63,509 nucleotides of DNA from Bifiguratus adelaidae (Eukaryota; Mucoromycota; Endogonomycetes; Endogonales), in assembly GCA_002261195.1 (NCBI GenBank), contig MVBO01000084.1, positions 1-63,509 on the forward strand. Direction: 5' to 3'. The translations under genes were made by a program, and so were the position numbers. This document shows, piece by piece, positions 11,756 to 23,151 of the stretch. The notes under the pieces were generated by a model, which was given only the letters and a program-made list of their open reading frames with translations, was not told the DNA's origin and did no database searches. Position 1 is the first letter of the stretch; every line of letters starts with the position of its first letter.

Positions 11756-13204
11756 ATGTCTTATTATCCCCCCGGAGGGTCTGGTTATGGCCAGCCTCCA
11801 TATGGTTATGGACAACAAGGTGGTTATGGTGCCCCGACGCCGCAACCTTATTATCCTCCGCCGCAACAATCACACGGCTACTCTCAGCAGCCTCCTTACC
11901 CTCCTCCACAACAGGCGCCGTCTTACTATCCGCCGCCTGGTCAACAAGGCTACGGCGCTCCACCGCCTCCTCAACCTGGCTATGGAGGTTACGGCCCGCC
12001 TCCTCCAGGACAGCCTTACGCTGGCAGTTACTCTGCACCGCCGGCTCCGACGTATGGACAGCCAATGGTCAATCCGGCGCTTGTTGGTAAGATTGGCCAA
12101 TGATGACTTTCCGTTGTCTAATGTTCTTATCTGTACGCAGACCAGGATTGCCAAGCGATCCACAAGGCATGTAAAGGTTTTGGTACGGACGAGAAGGCCC
12201 TGATCGAAGTCATCGGTCGAAGAGATCCTAACCACATGCAAGCCGTACACGATCGCTATCGTGGCATGTACGGCAAGAGCCTGGTTCACCTAATACAGAG
12301 CGAAACTTCTGGAGATTTTGGATCTGCCGCTGTCGGATGTGTGACACCTTTGATAACCTATGAAGTGAACTTGCTGCATGCGGCTTGTCATGGAGCTGGT
12401 ACGGATGAGAGTGTAAGTAATTGCCATGCGTAGACCATCAATCCCTTACCTCTTTCACAGTGTCTTCGGGAGATACTCATCAATCGCACGAATGCCGAAA
12501 TACACGCACTTAAAGGCGCCTATCAAGCAACCTTCAACCAATCTCTCGAACACACCCTCAAGCGCGATCTTTCGGGACATACCGAGCGCCTTTTTGTGGC
12601 TTTATTGCAAGGTACCCGAGACGAATACAATCAGGTGCCCGCAAACGTGCAACAAGATGTGGAAACATTGTACAGGGCAGGCGCCAAACGTATCGGAACC
12701 GATGAGTCGGAGTTCATCCGTATTCTATCGAGCCGATCCATTCCACATCTTCGTGCCGTCTTTCAGGCATATGGGGCCGCTCATCACAAACGATTCGAAG
12801 ATGTTATCAAGTCTGAGTTCTCTGGGGACATTGAAGCTGCTTTGCTTTCGTTGGGTAAGTTGGGTTGCTTGAGCAGAACGATAGGACTAAAACTTTGCGT
12901 AGTACGATCTGTTGAAGATCCTGCCCATGAGGTTGCTCATCAATTGCATAAAGCGATGGCCGGACTTGGAACTAACGAGTCAAAATTGACACGATTGTTG
13001 GTGAGATACCGATGCACTCCCTTTTTGCAAAACGTCAAAGTATCGTATGAAATGATTTACAAGGAAGCTTTAGGCTCCCGAGTTAAGGTAAGTTGCAGAA
13101 GGAGGAAAGGAATGAACCTGATGGAAAGGAATGCGCTACAGAGAGAGACATCAGGCGATTACCGAAGGCTCCTTTTGGCCATCCTTGGAGAGCATTGTCA
13201 TTAA
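11756..13204 (+). CDS. Annexin A (four repeats, proline-rich N-terminus)
   Basis: Ca2+-dependent phospholipid-binding protein, usually peripheral on membranes. Exons are 11756-12086, 12141-12412, 12461-12854, 12903-13087 and 13142-13204, joining in phase. The N-terminal 110 residues are Gly/Tyr/Pro/Gln-rich (GYGQPPYGYG type), as in animal annexins A7/A11 and Dictyostelium annexin C1. Four annexin repeats follow. Type-2 Ca2+ loops are intact in repeats 1-3 (GFGTDE, GAGTDE, RIGTDE) and near-intact in repeat 4 (GLGTNE). A diverged tandem copy lies 330 bp downstream with the same intron positions. Confidence 0.95.
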
Positions 13205-13530
13205 CTTTGATGAACACATTTGGTCATAAAGAACGTTGCGGTAATGATTATCATATCCATGAGCAGCTTTTGTTTCCCGAAATTCTACTTTGTAGTCATA
13301 TCGGTGACACCTTTAAGTCCTGTATAAAGATCTTAAGTTGATACACCCGTATAACAAATGGTTTGAAGATTAGCGACAAGGTGGCTAGCACCAGCCACGG
13401 AAATCCTGTTTCCTAATCTAGAAATCGGGGTATGGAGACGTCGGGATTACTGATGAATTTGTATCGTGGTCCCGGCCCTCTATCTTTCAGTCTCTTGCTC
13501 TTACAAAAGCCACGATATATTCCTATTACT
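13205..13530. promoter_or_regulatory. Spacer between the two annexin genes
   Basis: No gene is seen; it is the 3' end of annexin A and the upstream region of annexin B. An upstream in-frame ATG at 13432 could extend annexin B by 33 residues. Confidence 0.4.
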
Positions 13531-15017
13531 ATGATGGCAGTTGATTCGGGTCGAGAAGTCACTGTACGTAGCGGACCAGTGATGGTCGAACAGTCGGACG
13601 GACAAATTGCTCACCCGATTCAACCTGAACGTCGAAGTCAGGTACCGATAGCCCGGGAGGTCACCGTTTCCCAAGCTCCGGAGCAACAGCCGCCGCCTTA
13701 TTATCCCCGGACAAATACCCAAGAACTTCGAGCATCAGCTCCAGGGCAACCTCTCAACCAACAGTCTGCTCAAGGTGGAAACGACGCCCTCCCTTTAGCG
13801 GTATCTGTTCAGGAATCTCTCCCCGGAGCTCAAGCCGTCCCACCACCACCACCTTATATTCAGCATGCTATCGACCAAGCTCTTGTCAGTAAGTTCAGTT
13901 GCTTCCACCCATGATGATAATTCATTCATATCTTGACAGAGTCAGATTGCCAAACTATCCGCAGGGCATGCAAGGATTGCAAGGTGGACGCCCTAATTGA
14001 AGTTATTGGCCATAGAGATCCGAATCACATGCAAGCCGTGCATGAGCGTTTTCAGAGTCTTTATGGCCAGAGTCTGACTCAGGTCGTTTCGAGTGTAACA
14101 ACGGGAGAGTTCAGTTCCGCGGCCACTGGTTGCGTGACACCATTGCTTACTTATGAGGTTACCTTGTTGCATAAAGTATTCAATGGCTTTGGCACCGATG
14201 AAAGAGTAAGTAATCCTTTTCATCTGCCGCTCTTTGTCTCAGCCTAGTCATAGTGTTTGCGGGAGATACTTATCAATCGCTCAAATGCCGATATCCACGC
14301 CATCATCAACCATTATCAGTCCACCTTCGACGCATCACTCGTTGATGTCGTCAAGCGCGACCTATCCGGATATACTGAACGTTTGTTTGTGGCTTTACTC
14401 CAGGGCGCTCGAGACGAACGGGATCAAGTACCAGTCACTATGCAGCAGGACGTTGATGCATTGTATAGAGCAGGCATGCGACGTGCCGGCAGCGATGAGT
14501 CAGGTTTCATTCGCCTGTTGTCAACGCGTTCATACAACCGATTGCGCAAGATCTTCAAAACCTATCATGCTGTGTATCACGAAACCTTTGAAGATGTCGT
14601 CAAAACGAAATTTCCAGTCAATATCGAAGGAGCGCTATTGTCATTAGGTAGGGTTTCAATGCGCGTCTCTCAAAGGAATATCAGATTCAATGACTCGAGA
14701 ACAGTGAGATATGTGGAAGACCCCAAACGGGAGGTTGCATTTCAACTACGCAAGGCCCTGTCAGGCTTCGGTCGGAACGAGCCCTACATAACCCGCATTT
14801 TGGTCAGGCACCGGAATACGCCATTTCTGGAAGACGTCAAGACAACCTATCAGAAAATCTACAATGAGCCTTTGTACATCAGGGTGAAGGTAAGATTGGT
14901 CAAAGGAAATGATGTCGTGTAAACTCATAGTGGCTTTTTCAGAAGGAGACTTCTGGAGATCTAAGACGACTCTTGTTGACCATTCTCGGCGAGCAGAATC
15001 ATGACGCAAGGTCATGA
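13531..15017 (+). CDS. Annexin B (tandem copy with degenerate Ca2+ sites)
   Basis: Exons 13531-13888, 13940-14205, 14254-14647, 14705-14889 and 14943-15017 match annexin A intron for intron, so this is a tandem duplicate. All four repeats are recognisable (for example REILINRSNADIHAI in repeat 2). The Ca2+ loops have decayed: repeat 1 reads CKDCKVDAL with two residues missing where A has GFGTDEKAL, repeat 3 has GSDE, and repeat 4 has GFGRNEP. Repeat 2 keeps GFGTDE. The N-terminus is Pro/Gln-rich but no longer Tyr/Gly repeats. The start is the ATG pair at 13531/13534; an upstream ATG at 13432 is possible. The likely role is phospholipid binding with reduced Ca2+ dependence (inference). Confidence 0.92.
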
Positions 15018-15332
15018 ACGTGTGCAACACCAGAATATGTGTATAGATGTTTATGTTTACTGGTTTGTTCCGGACTGGCATGGTATGACGCCAAATCCGT
15101 GCTTTCGCACAAGAGTGCATGGAACATCCCTTGAATTTTGTCCGGATATTGAAAACATGTATATTCTACAGGGTTATCAGCGCGTAACATATCGCGTCAC
15201 GTCATGATTGCATTACTTTGCACTACTTCCTAGTGTATCTTCCGTCGCTCCTGGGTCAAACGAGCGCTTTCTGAGTTGCGCGAGCTGACAAAATATGCAT
15301 ATCAGACAAAAGGCGTTGGCCATCCATTTGAC
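15018..15332. other. Convergent 3' spacer
   Basis: The 315 bp between the annexin B stop and the PTM1-like stop hold no supported gene, only the two facing 3' ends. Confidence 0.4.
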
Positions 15333-17400
15333 TTACCCGGAACCCTCTTCATCAGACTCTTCCTCCTCAGATTCGGCCACGCCTGACGGACTGCTTCTAG
15401 CTTTGTACGGAGGCGGTTGAGAGGATCGACTTGGATGACCGCGATCGTCATCCTCGTCACTGATCTCATCCCCAAGCTCGAAAATAGCCGCGTCCTCATC
15501 CAATGCTACACGGCCCTCCCCATCCCCATTTGGTGTGCGAATTTTGAGGCCATCATAGCCGGCATTCTCTGCCGCTTGCAATTGATTTTCCAAGTCGATG
15601 GCTTCCTCTTCATTGCTCGCCAGTTGCTCCAGACCGTACCGTTTGTTATTGTCGGTCGGTCTCCAAAGAATTGCGATGGTGATAAAGACTATAAAATACA
15701 GGACATTCAACCAGCCATCAAGCATGAACCATCGGTATTGCCAGTTGCGTGCAGGCCATTCTGAGGCCAAATCCGAGCCGAAAGAAATCATATTGATGAC
15801 AAAGAATGCAACGACCATCACGACACTCCAAACAAGGAGTCTCCAGAGGCGCTTGTACATCTTCGCTTTCATATGCTGTTTACGCAGGTCCAGAACTTGC
15901 AGGGTATGCTGGATCGCCTGAAGCGTCCAAACGTAAAATAAGGTCATGGTAATGGATAAGGGAAACACGACCAAGAGAATGATGTAGCCCGCTTCCTCGG
16001 GTGTCATCAACATTGTGCCAATGGCGTATATAACGCCAAAGAAGAAGTGAGTTGCTGCTAGAATAACGCACTTTTTCATGGTATCGCCGAGAGAAGGTCT
16101 AGTGTTCAAGCCATGAGTAAAATAGATTTGCGCATGATGAGAATCACAATACTCACTTGACGACGCCGTATCCGAGACAAACGATAAGAAGCATGAAAAA
16201 GGAGATACTGTTTCGAGCAGCACTCATGACAGCCACGGCCCCCAATAATGTCCATGCTATTTTGGCGACAAAAGTGAGCGAACAGAAGGTTGAGACGAAC
16301 CGCATCGCAATGCTTACATGGCCGGCCGCTGACGTTATAATTTTCCCAGTAGCCCCAATTCACAGCCATCTCAATCATTAGAAAGAAAACCACGCATCCA
16401 ATGTAATTCTAGTAACTGAGTTAGGTTAAAAGGACAACAAATTGGCGAGGCACGAACCTGTACAGACAGAATATCTGACCAGAAGCGGAAACTCTGCACC
16501 GCCCAGAAAATGCCAAAGCCAAGATAAATTACCACCATAAGTCCGTAAAACTAAAATTGGCATTCCACTGGATCAGCTGCTTGATAAAAGCGCATGGCTT
16601 GTTGCCCCAACTTACGATAAGCTTTGGATATTCCGCTCCGGGCAATTCACCGTATGGATTTTTCCATTCGACAGCAGCTTCATATGCGTCATTCGATGAT
16701 GGATCGGACTTGAAAATCGTAACACAGTAATAACCAGTCTCATTGACTAGATAGTTCACGGTCTCGACCTTGCCGTTTGTTGTAGGTGTTATTGTAAGTT
16801 GTGAATATTGAATGCTCGTAGTGTTCAATTCCGATATGGTGAACAGCATACTTCCCAAGGTAGAATTGCTGCACAATTGATTGAGAACTGCTTCTTGGTC
16901 GCAGACATAGGAATACTATATCAAATTCATCAGATACTTGAATGGGTTCCGAAGAGTAAACATACCGTGTAATCATTGTTTTGCTTGCCAATATACTTTA
17001 GATCATCAAAGTTGCTGATTGCCATAGCCACCTTGGCATTCGTGAGCTCACTGAATGTCACTACATGGCTCTATTTAGCCGCCTATGCCCTGACGATAAA
17101 CGCAATATGAAAACTTACCAGACACGAAGGGTTGTTCGCCGTTCGGTACTGATGATTTAGAGTAGACTCCGGCGCAAATGGACGGATAATAGTCGAGGTC
17201 AGTCTACATGTGAGTGACACAAGTCAATGAGCAAGACCTCTGAACAACCATTCCGCGATGGCATGACACCTTGACACGTCATCCCCAAGACTCTCACGCG
17301 CGCTTACCATGACCTTTGTCTCTGCGGACACGCTGGCTATACAACATAGAACGAACCATAACATACATCCCGCAGGATATGAGCCCCATCGCGACCACAT
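15333..17400 (-). CDS. PTM1: PTM1/GPR107-like lung-seven-transmembrane family protein
   Basis: Golgi/endosomal multi-pass protein of 540 aa. Eight exons join in phase: 17400-17308, 17203-17119, 17060-16966, 16915-16616, 16550-16458, 16408-16318, 16256-16157 and 16098-15333. A signal peptide (LWFVLCCIASVSA) leads into a lumenal domain with paired Cys (YVCDQEAVLNQLC) and the family signature NPYGELPGAEYPKL. Seven hydrophobic segments follow, including CLGYGVVKPSLGDTMKK. The cytosolic tail has WRPTDNNKRYGLEQLAS, characteristic of fungal PTM1 proteins, and an acidic end. The start is the ATG that opens the signal peptide; an upstream in-frame ATG at 17448 is weaker. Confidence 0.93.
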
Positions 17401-17461
17401 TCTATTGCTAAGAAGACAAGTGACCACAAATCCACACGGAATTGACAAATGACGGCTCGAG

Positions 17462-17468
17462 TATAAAG
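17462..17468 (+). promoter_or_regulatory. TATA box before the 37-aa ORF
   Basis: TATAAAG located 33 bp before the ATG of the small ORF. This is a classical core-promoter element pointing rightwards, so the region is probably transcribed independently of the divergent PTM1-like gene. Confidence 0.45.
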
Positions 17469-17501
17469 GAGAAGCGAGAAGGATGTTATCTCCTTGTAAT
17501 C

Positions 17502-17615
17502 ATGGGTTCCAAACCATCCAAGCCTCAGAAGCCTGTCCAGATCTCTGCTCCATACAACGTTATTCACTATCCCAATCCTTACTATACTCCTCCCCAACAA
17601 GGCAAGCGCACTTGA
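17502..17615 (+). CDS. Small ORF, 37 aa, candidate N-myristoylated Pro/Tyr-rich peptide
   Basis: An uninterrupted 38-codon frame. The N-terminus MGSKPSKPQK fits the N-myristoylation pattern (Gly2, Ser/Thr at 6, Lys at 7 and nearby). The remainder is Pro/Tyr-rich (HYPNPYYTPP) and ends QGKRT. A TATA box sits just upstream on the same strand. A Tyr/Pro-rich small protein of similar flavour is encoded at 60943-61323. The ORF may instead be the first exon of a longer transcript or a chance frame. No family recognised. Confidence 0.4.
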   Translation: MGSKPSKPQKPVQISAPYNVIHYPNPYYTPPQQGKRT

Positions 17616-18025
17616 AGGTCAGTCGTCAACACGCGTTCCATACTCGCTACCCGCTAGCGCCTACAAGGATTAGGCACCTCCTTTAGCTAGGGTCGTTGCT
17701 TGCTGGCAAGCGGATGTCCATGTCGTTGTCGTTGTCGTTGTTGCGTTTTCTGTGTGTAGATGGTCTTGTCATAGAGCGTTATCATAAAGAGCTGGTCAAT
17801 TGTATCCATTTGGTCAACACGTTTTCTTTTGGCTCCACATCCTCATCCTCAGAGTCGCCTCATTGTCATTGATGCAGTGTATCCCTCCGCGCAATCCACC
17901 GTATAGACTCCTCCTTTCTCTCTCTTCCCTTCTCTTTCTGCCTCTCTGTGTTCTGCTCAAGTGTTCAAGTTACAAAAAGAGCAATTTCATCTCAATTACG
18001 AATCTATGCTTTGACCTCGACAGCC
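17616..18025. promoter_or_regulatory. Upstream region of the NMN adenylyltransferase gene
   Basis: Contains a short hexanucleotide repeat (GTCGTT units, 17722-17744) and a long pyrimidine-rich tract (17908-17958), the usual leader signature before fungal start codons. No gene seen. Confidence 0.45.
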
Positions 18026-19223
18026 ATGGCTACGGATCCTAGTGTTATCGCTAACCATTTGGAGCCTGACAACTATGCTTTTCCACGCGATAGACTACGG
18101 ACCACACTAGAAAGTAAGTCTGGTCTGGCTTTGCTCACAGAGGATAGATTCGGCGAGCGTTCCGCATGGCCTTTATTGCTCGAGCCGAGCCTATTCTGCC
18201 GTCGCATACTAAAACTTTTATCCTCATTACCGTAGACGAGAGCAAGACACCTCTAGTAATAGTAGCCTGCGGTTCGTTCTCTCCGATAACTTATCTCCAT
18301 TTGCGAATGTTTGGTAGGTATTGCCTATGACTTATCTCGGTTACGGTACCTGACTCGTAGACTGTAGAGATGGCCAAGGACAACATTGTGGAGCGCGGCG
18401 AATATGAGATACTAGCTGGATATTACTCTCCAGTGAGCGACCATTACAAGAAAGAAGGGTTAGCGCCAGCTCATCATCGACGGAGAATGTGTGAATTAGC
18501 GGTATCATCAACATCAGATTGGTTAATGGTGGATGCATGGGAGAGCTTGCAGAAAGATTATCAGCGGACAGCGGTTGTTTTGGACCACTTTGATCTGGAA
18601 TTGAATGGTGACGAAGGGGGAGTAAGGCTAAAGAATGGTATGATATTGCTAATCGGCAGCTTGCGCAAAAACTAGCTCACGCAAGCTTGTAGGAGAACGA
18701 AAGAATATCAAGATCATGCTTCTAGCTGGTGGAGATCTTATAGCATCGTTTGGACATCCGGGGGTTTGGTCTCCCCTTGACGTAAGTTGCGCTATGCATG
18801 TACATGAGCTGGCAGGACCTCTACTTACATCGCTGCAGTTACATCACATTCTCGATAAATATGGGTGTATCATCATTGAGCGGACCGGAACCGATGTGTA
18901 TGGCTTCCTTCTATCCCATGATATCGTGTACTCTCACAGGGTGAGTCCGTGATTTCGCAGCAAACCCGTCTAACGGGATTATCTTCAGAAAAATGTTATC
19001 GTTATCAAACAATTGATACATAACGACATCAGCTCCACAAAAATAAGGCAAGTTTAACCGTACCGAGAATCCGCCCTTGGCCTAACCTACCCCAATCATT
19101 AGGCTTTTCGTCAAACGAGGAATGTCGATAAAGTATCTATTACCCAATCCAGTGATAGATTATATCGTTCAACACAGACTTTACATACCGTCATCCGTAT
19201 CTGACGGCATAAGGACGGCGTAA
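18026..19223 (+). CDS. NMA1: Nicotinamide/nicotinate mononucleotide adenylyltransferase
   Basis: Makes NAD+ (or NaAD) from NMN (or NaMN) and ATP; 268 aa. Seven exons: 18026-18113, 18236-18313, 18368-18637, 18693-18781, 18839-18940, 18989-19047 and 19103-19223. The nucleotidyltransferase site is GSFSPITYLHLRMFE (the family usually has GSFNPIT), and the second ATP motif is ISSTKIR near the C-terminus. The middle holds the NMN-binding SDWLMVDAWES and the GGDLIASF motif. The last intron starts with GC (AG|GCAAGT at 19048): only that junction restores ISSTKIRLFVKRG, so it is a GC-AG intron backed by protein conservation. Confidence 0.95.
19048..19102 (+). other. GC-AG intron in the NMN adenylyltransferase gene
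   Basis: The donor is GCAAGT after exon-final AG, with a branch-like CTAAC and acceptor TTAG. The alternative GT four bases in breaks the conserved frame. Confidence 0.85.
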
Positions 19224-19640
19224 CGACCACGCAGTTCGCGCGGGCATGGTGACTGCGCCACTTTCTGAATTTGGTTGGTGTAGAATAGATGTTATGGTGT
19301 ATTTGCACGCGTCTCTGTATTGATTACCCTAATATGCTCGGAAGCATATATAAGGCTGATCTTCAGCTTCGGCGAGAATGTGTGTTTGCTCATAAGTCAC
19401 ACACTTTACATGCATACGTGATTCAGAAAGCCCTGCGAGCGCCTCTGGCATGTGATCACCACATTGTTACATGCCACCCGTGCTCGAACCAGGTCTGAGG
19501 GAATCTGTGGTCATTTGTGAATCGAACGCCCCGTAACCTTCCCACCAATATTGGTTTTGACTTGCCATGCCTACCATAGTTCACCATACACATAAGAAAT
19601 AGTCCATGTACACGAATTCGGACGATCTGCCAAAGCACAA
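19224..19640. promoter_or_regulatory. Intergenic region with TATA element
   Basis: TATATAAG at 19347-19354 could drive transcription to the right. Two short ATG frames follow before the 108-aa candidate gene. Two tRNA B-box-like strings (around 19483 and 19525) have no matching stems. Confidence 0.3.
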
Positions 19641-20018
19641 ATGTGGTTAAATTGCGACATCAATTCGCCTGTTGCTGTTGCTGTGGCTCGTCCCATCCCC
19701 GTGAATGCGGTTGTATTCGCCAATACTATCAGCATACAAGAAAGGGTGAGTGGCTAACAGCTCTATATGGTGGTAATACCATGACCACATCGACAGACAT
19801 CTGACGCCCTTATGGAGGGATACAACTTTGGTTCACACTGGGTATATTGGCAAATTCCCAAATGCGTAGCGCCAAGGGGTACGCAGGGAAAGGCAGGCTT
19901 ACATGTAGTACAAGTAGATCCACGCCACATCGTGGCTGCAGCGAGTATGACATCTTGGCATTTCCCATGGTCGCACAAAATTAACCGCATTGTGGAAATC
20001 CCGTTGAGGAAATGGTAA
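19641..20018 (+). CDS. Putative small orphan protein, 108 aa
   Basis: Two exons, 19641-19745 and 19797-20018, separated by a 51-nt intron with GTGAGT donor, GCTAAC branch and CGACAG acceptor, joining in phase 0. The second exon has a non-random composition (GYNFGSHWVYWQIPKC, then SWHFPWSHKIN), with several Trp that suggest a folded domain. No signal peptide and no family recognised. The phase-consistent splice and good signals support a real gene, but it could be longer, since GGTAAGG overlaps the stop. Confidence 0.45.
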
Positions 20019-20190
20019 GGACACATGCTGACGGAAAGGTAGACGGATGCAATGATCGCGTTGGTAAGGAACTAGGCTGTCGAAGAAAATGGTCGCGAAG
20101 ATCTTTCACCGCTGAGGATGCTGATGTGAGAATGTGATTGTAGTCGCTGTCACGCGACACCGTGATGTAGACTGGATGCAGCAAATGCTG

Positions 20191-21348
20191 CTAGTCGGTG
20201 TCTTTGATGTCAGCCTCGGATGTAATCTCTTTAGGTCTGACGTAGAGATTTTCCTTCCTAATGGGGATTTTGATGCCCTGGCGCGCAAAAGAGCGAGACA
20301 TTGAGGTGGATTCTGTTCGGTAATAGGTAAACTCACGGTCCGTGTTAACACGAATTACAAACCTGTCATGCCGGGAAACTTGTTTGCACTGTACACTGTG
20401 AAGGGCTCCGAAAAAACTTCATCTTGAACACTGAGCAATCCAGGCATACCCATCCCCAAATTTCTAAAACGGCACAGTCAATGGCGTGTTCGGGCTCCTT
20501 CAAAGCAGGATAGTGACACATACTCCTCATTCAGGTCCATTAATGTGAAGCGCAAAGTATATCGACCTTCAGTACGCACACTCAGATCATGAAAGACCGC
20601 AAAGCATCCCCATTTCCCTTGGTCATCTTGTAAAATTTGTGTACTACATGAGAGCGAGCCGACCAGCGTTCGCGTTGTTGATGGATCATTGAGAGGAATG
20701 ACGCTCATGAGCGGTTTATATGGAAGATTTGCGCTTTTTGGTGGGACTCCTTTGGGAGACGCGGTACTTCGCCATTCAGAATTTGATGGCTTGATATCCT
20801 GGACCGGATTGCTGGATTCAGCCGTCCCTCTTCTTGTAGCGAGAAAACCTTGCAGGGACGCTGGATTGATAACCAGATTCCGGTCTTCACTTTGATTTGA
20901 AGACCATAGATCGCAATGCACAACAAGTCGACTCGCGTCTAGGGTGCTACACTTGACATTAGATCGCGTGCCAGTTGGTCAAATTCACTCACCTAAGCTG
21001 GAGTTCACTGAGCTCGTCGGTGCTTGAACCAGTCAGAAACACTTTCACAACAGGTGGCGGATCGATTGGTCTTTTGTCCTTCTCTCCAAATCCGCACATG
21101 CGCGCCCTATTAGGTTGCTGGACAACGCGCATAGCATATCGACTAGTTCCGAAGAAAAAAAGGTCTGTTAGCGCCATATCGGGACCAGGAAGTGACTGAA
21201 AAATATAGAGGCAGCTCATGCTGAGCTCCATCGGCCACCAATTCGCCACTGCACGTTCCCTCGATATTTCAACCTACCTTCGACCGACGCTTTGTACACC
21301 GGGAAGATGAATAGGATGCTTTCGCAGTGGCGTAGAATCACTTGACAT
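20191..21348 (-). CDS. Velvet-domain regulator (VosA/VelB-like)
   Basis: Fungal nuclear regulator of development and secondary metabolism with an NF-kB-like fold; 288 aa. Exons are 21348-21278, 21142-20993, 20946-20524, 20463-20363 and 20312-20191. Velvet signatures occur in order: RYAMRVVQQPNRARMCGFGE, KRPIDPPPVVKV, LVVHCDLWSS, LVGSLSCSTQIL, GCFAVFHDLSVRTEGRYTLR, PFTVYSANKFPGM, and SMSRSFARQGIKIPIRKE. A 70-residue linker splits the domain after HCDLWSS. The first intron (135 nt) is long for this window and could hide a missed exon. The gene is divergent from isovaleryl-CoA dehydrogenase with 264 bp between starts. Confidence 0.92.
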
Positions 21349-21612
21349 GGCGCTTAAGTCCCACAAAATCCTTCACAAGGTCGCTACAGTTAAGACAAAA
21401 CCTCAGTGTTTTCCTGTTTCCGCGTATATGTCATCCCCTCACGGTAACTTTCATCCCCAAGACCAATGTGTCCAGAACGTGGATGCGTGCTCGTATCTGG
21501 TAATCGTCTAGAAATTGATGACGCAAGCAATTTGATGTTCTTTAATTCATTTCTGAGCTTTCCCACGCAATGGTAGGCAAGACGTTTTCTCTGTTCCTTT
21601 CTCTTGTACCTC

Positions 21613-23060
21613 ATGTTGCGTCAAGCACGGTTATTTCCCCGTTTCAGTACGCGGTTTCTGGCACAGCAACGTAGTGTGACTACGGCTACGTATAATGCTG
21701 CCATCGCTGGGCTCACTGAAGAACAGAATGAGGTATTTCCCTTGATAGGAGATGCGTCAAGAAGGCTTGCTGACGGTCGTCTAGTTCAGGTCTGCTGTCG
21801 AAGATTTCGCCCAAAGGGAGCTTGCAAGCCGCGCCAATGATATCGACCGCGATAACGCATTTCCTACGGTATGTTGCCGCTCCTGGTGATGCTGCTGTCT
21901 TATCGGCGGATAATAGGACATGTGGAAGAAATTCGGGGACATGGGCCTGCTGGGCATAACGGCGCCTGAAAAGTATGGAGGGTTGGGCTTGGGATACTTG
22001 GAGCATACCTTTGTCATGGAGGAGATTTCACGCGCATCCGGTGCGGTCGCTTTGAGTTACGGTGCGCACTCCAATCTCTGCGTCAACCAGATCGTGCGCA
22101 ACGGTAATGAGGAGCAGAAGGCCAAATATCTACCAAAACTGATTTCCGGCGACCATGTCGGTGCTCTCGCTATGTCGGAGCCAGGATCTGGCTCCGATGT
22201 GGTTTCCATGAAATTGCGAGCGGACAAGAAGGGTGACAGATACATACTTAACGGCAACAAATTTTGGATCACCAATGGTCCTGATGCCGATGTATTGGTG
22301 GTGTATGCCAAGACAGATCCCAACGCGGGACCAAGGGGTATCACAGCATTCCTGGTAGAGAAAGGTTTCAAAGGCTTCTCGACAGCTCAAAAACTAGACA
22401 AGATGGGAATGCGGGGCTCCAACACCTGTGAGCTCATTTTCGAAGACTGCGAAGTCCCGGCGGAGAACGTCCTCGGAGAAGTCGGCAAAGGCGTCTATGT
22501 GCTCATGAGTGGGCTTGACTTGGAACGGCTGGTTCTTTCCGGTGGTCCTCTAGGTCTGATGCAAAGTGCATTGGACGTCGTTGCACCGTATGTTCATACG
22601 CGGAAACAATTTGGCCAGGCCATTGGCGAATTTCAGGTTGGGATTTCCCTCTCTTACGTATAGCATTGAAGGGCTGACATGACGTTTTTAGTTCATTCAA
22701 GGCAAGTTGGCCGACATGTATACTAAATTGAACGCATCTCGGGCCTACGTATACGCGGTTGCCCGAGCATGCGACCGAGGAGAGATCAGTAACAAGGTAA
22801 GAAAAGATGGCAATGGAGGTCTTTTGCGCAAGCTCATCCTACGGCAACAGGATTGTGCTGGTGTGATCTTATATTCCGCCGAACGCGCTACGGAGGTCGC
22901 CTTGGATGCTATACAGTGCCTGGGAGGCAACGGATACATCAACGATTACCCTACGTCACGCATTTTGCGCGACGCTAAACTGTATGAAATTGGTGCAGGA
23001 ACAAGCGAGATTCGCCGGATGCTTATTGGTCGGGAGTTCAACAAGGCCTTTAGAGATTGA
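21613..23060 (+). CDS. IVD: Isovaleryl-CoA dehydrogenase, mitochondrial
   Basis: FAD enzyme of leucine breakdown (isovaleryl-CoA to 3-methylcrotonyl-CoA), passing electrons to ETF. Five exons (21613-21732, 21785-21868, 21917-22636, 22692-22796, 22851-23060) give 412 aa. The Arg/Ser-rich start ([14 protein letters not shown]) is a mitochondrial presequence. Acyl-CoA dehydrogenase motifs are present: [23 protein letters not shown], the terminal [15 protein letters not shown]. The catalytic Glu sits in the IVD-specific position ([14 protein letters not shown]), while the site used by other acyl-CoA dehydrogenases is Gly/Ala. This identifies IVD rather than a generic family member. Confidence 0.97.
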
Positions 23061-23151
23061 AATGATGCCAAGGGCGTGTATTGTAGGGGCATATAGAGCC
23101 TAAAATGCCGTCTATGAATGAAAAGAGTGCAAATGTACAAAATGTCTTTCC

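Noticed and set aside
19480-19535. tRNA B-box-like strings (GCTCGAACC, GAATCGAAC)
   Set aside because: The flanking bases do not form a T-arm stem on either strand, and no A box or acceptor stem is found nearby.
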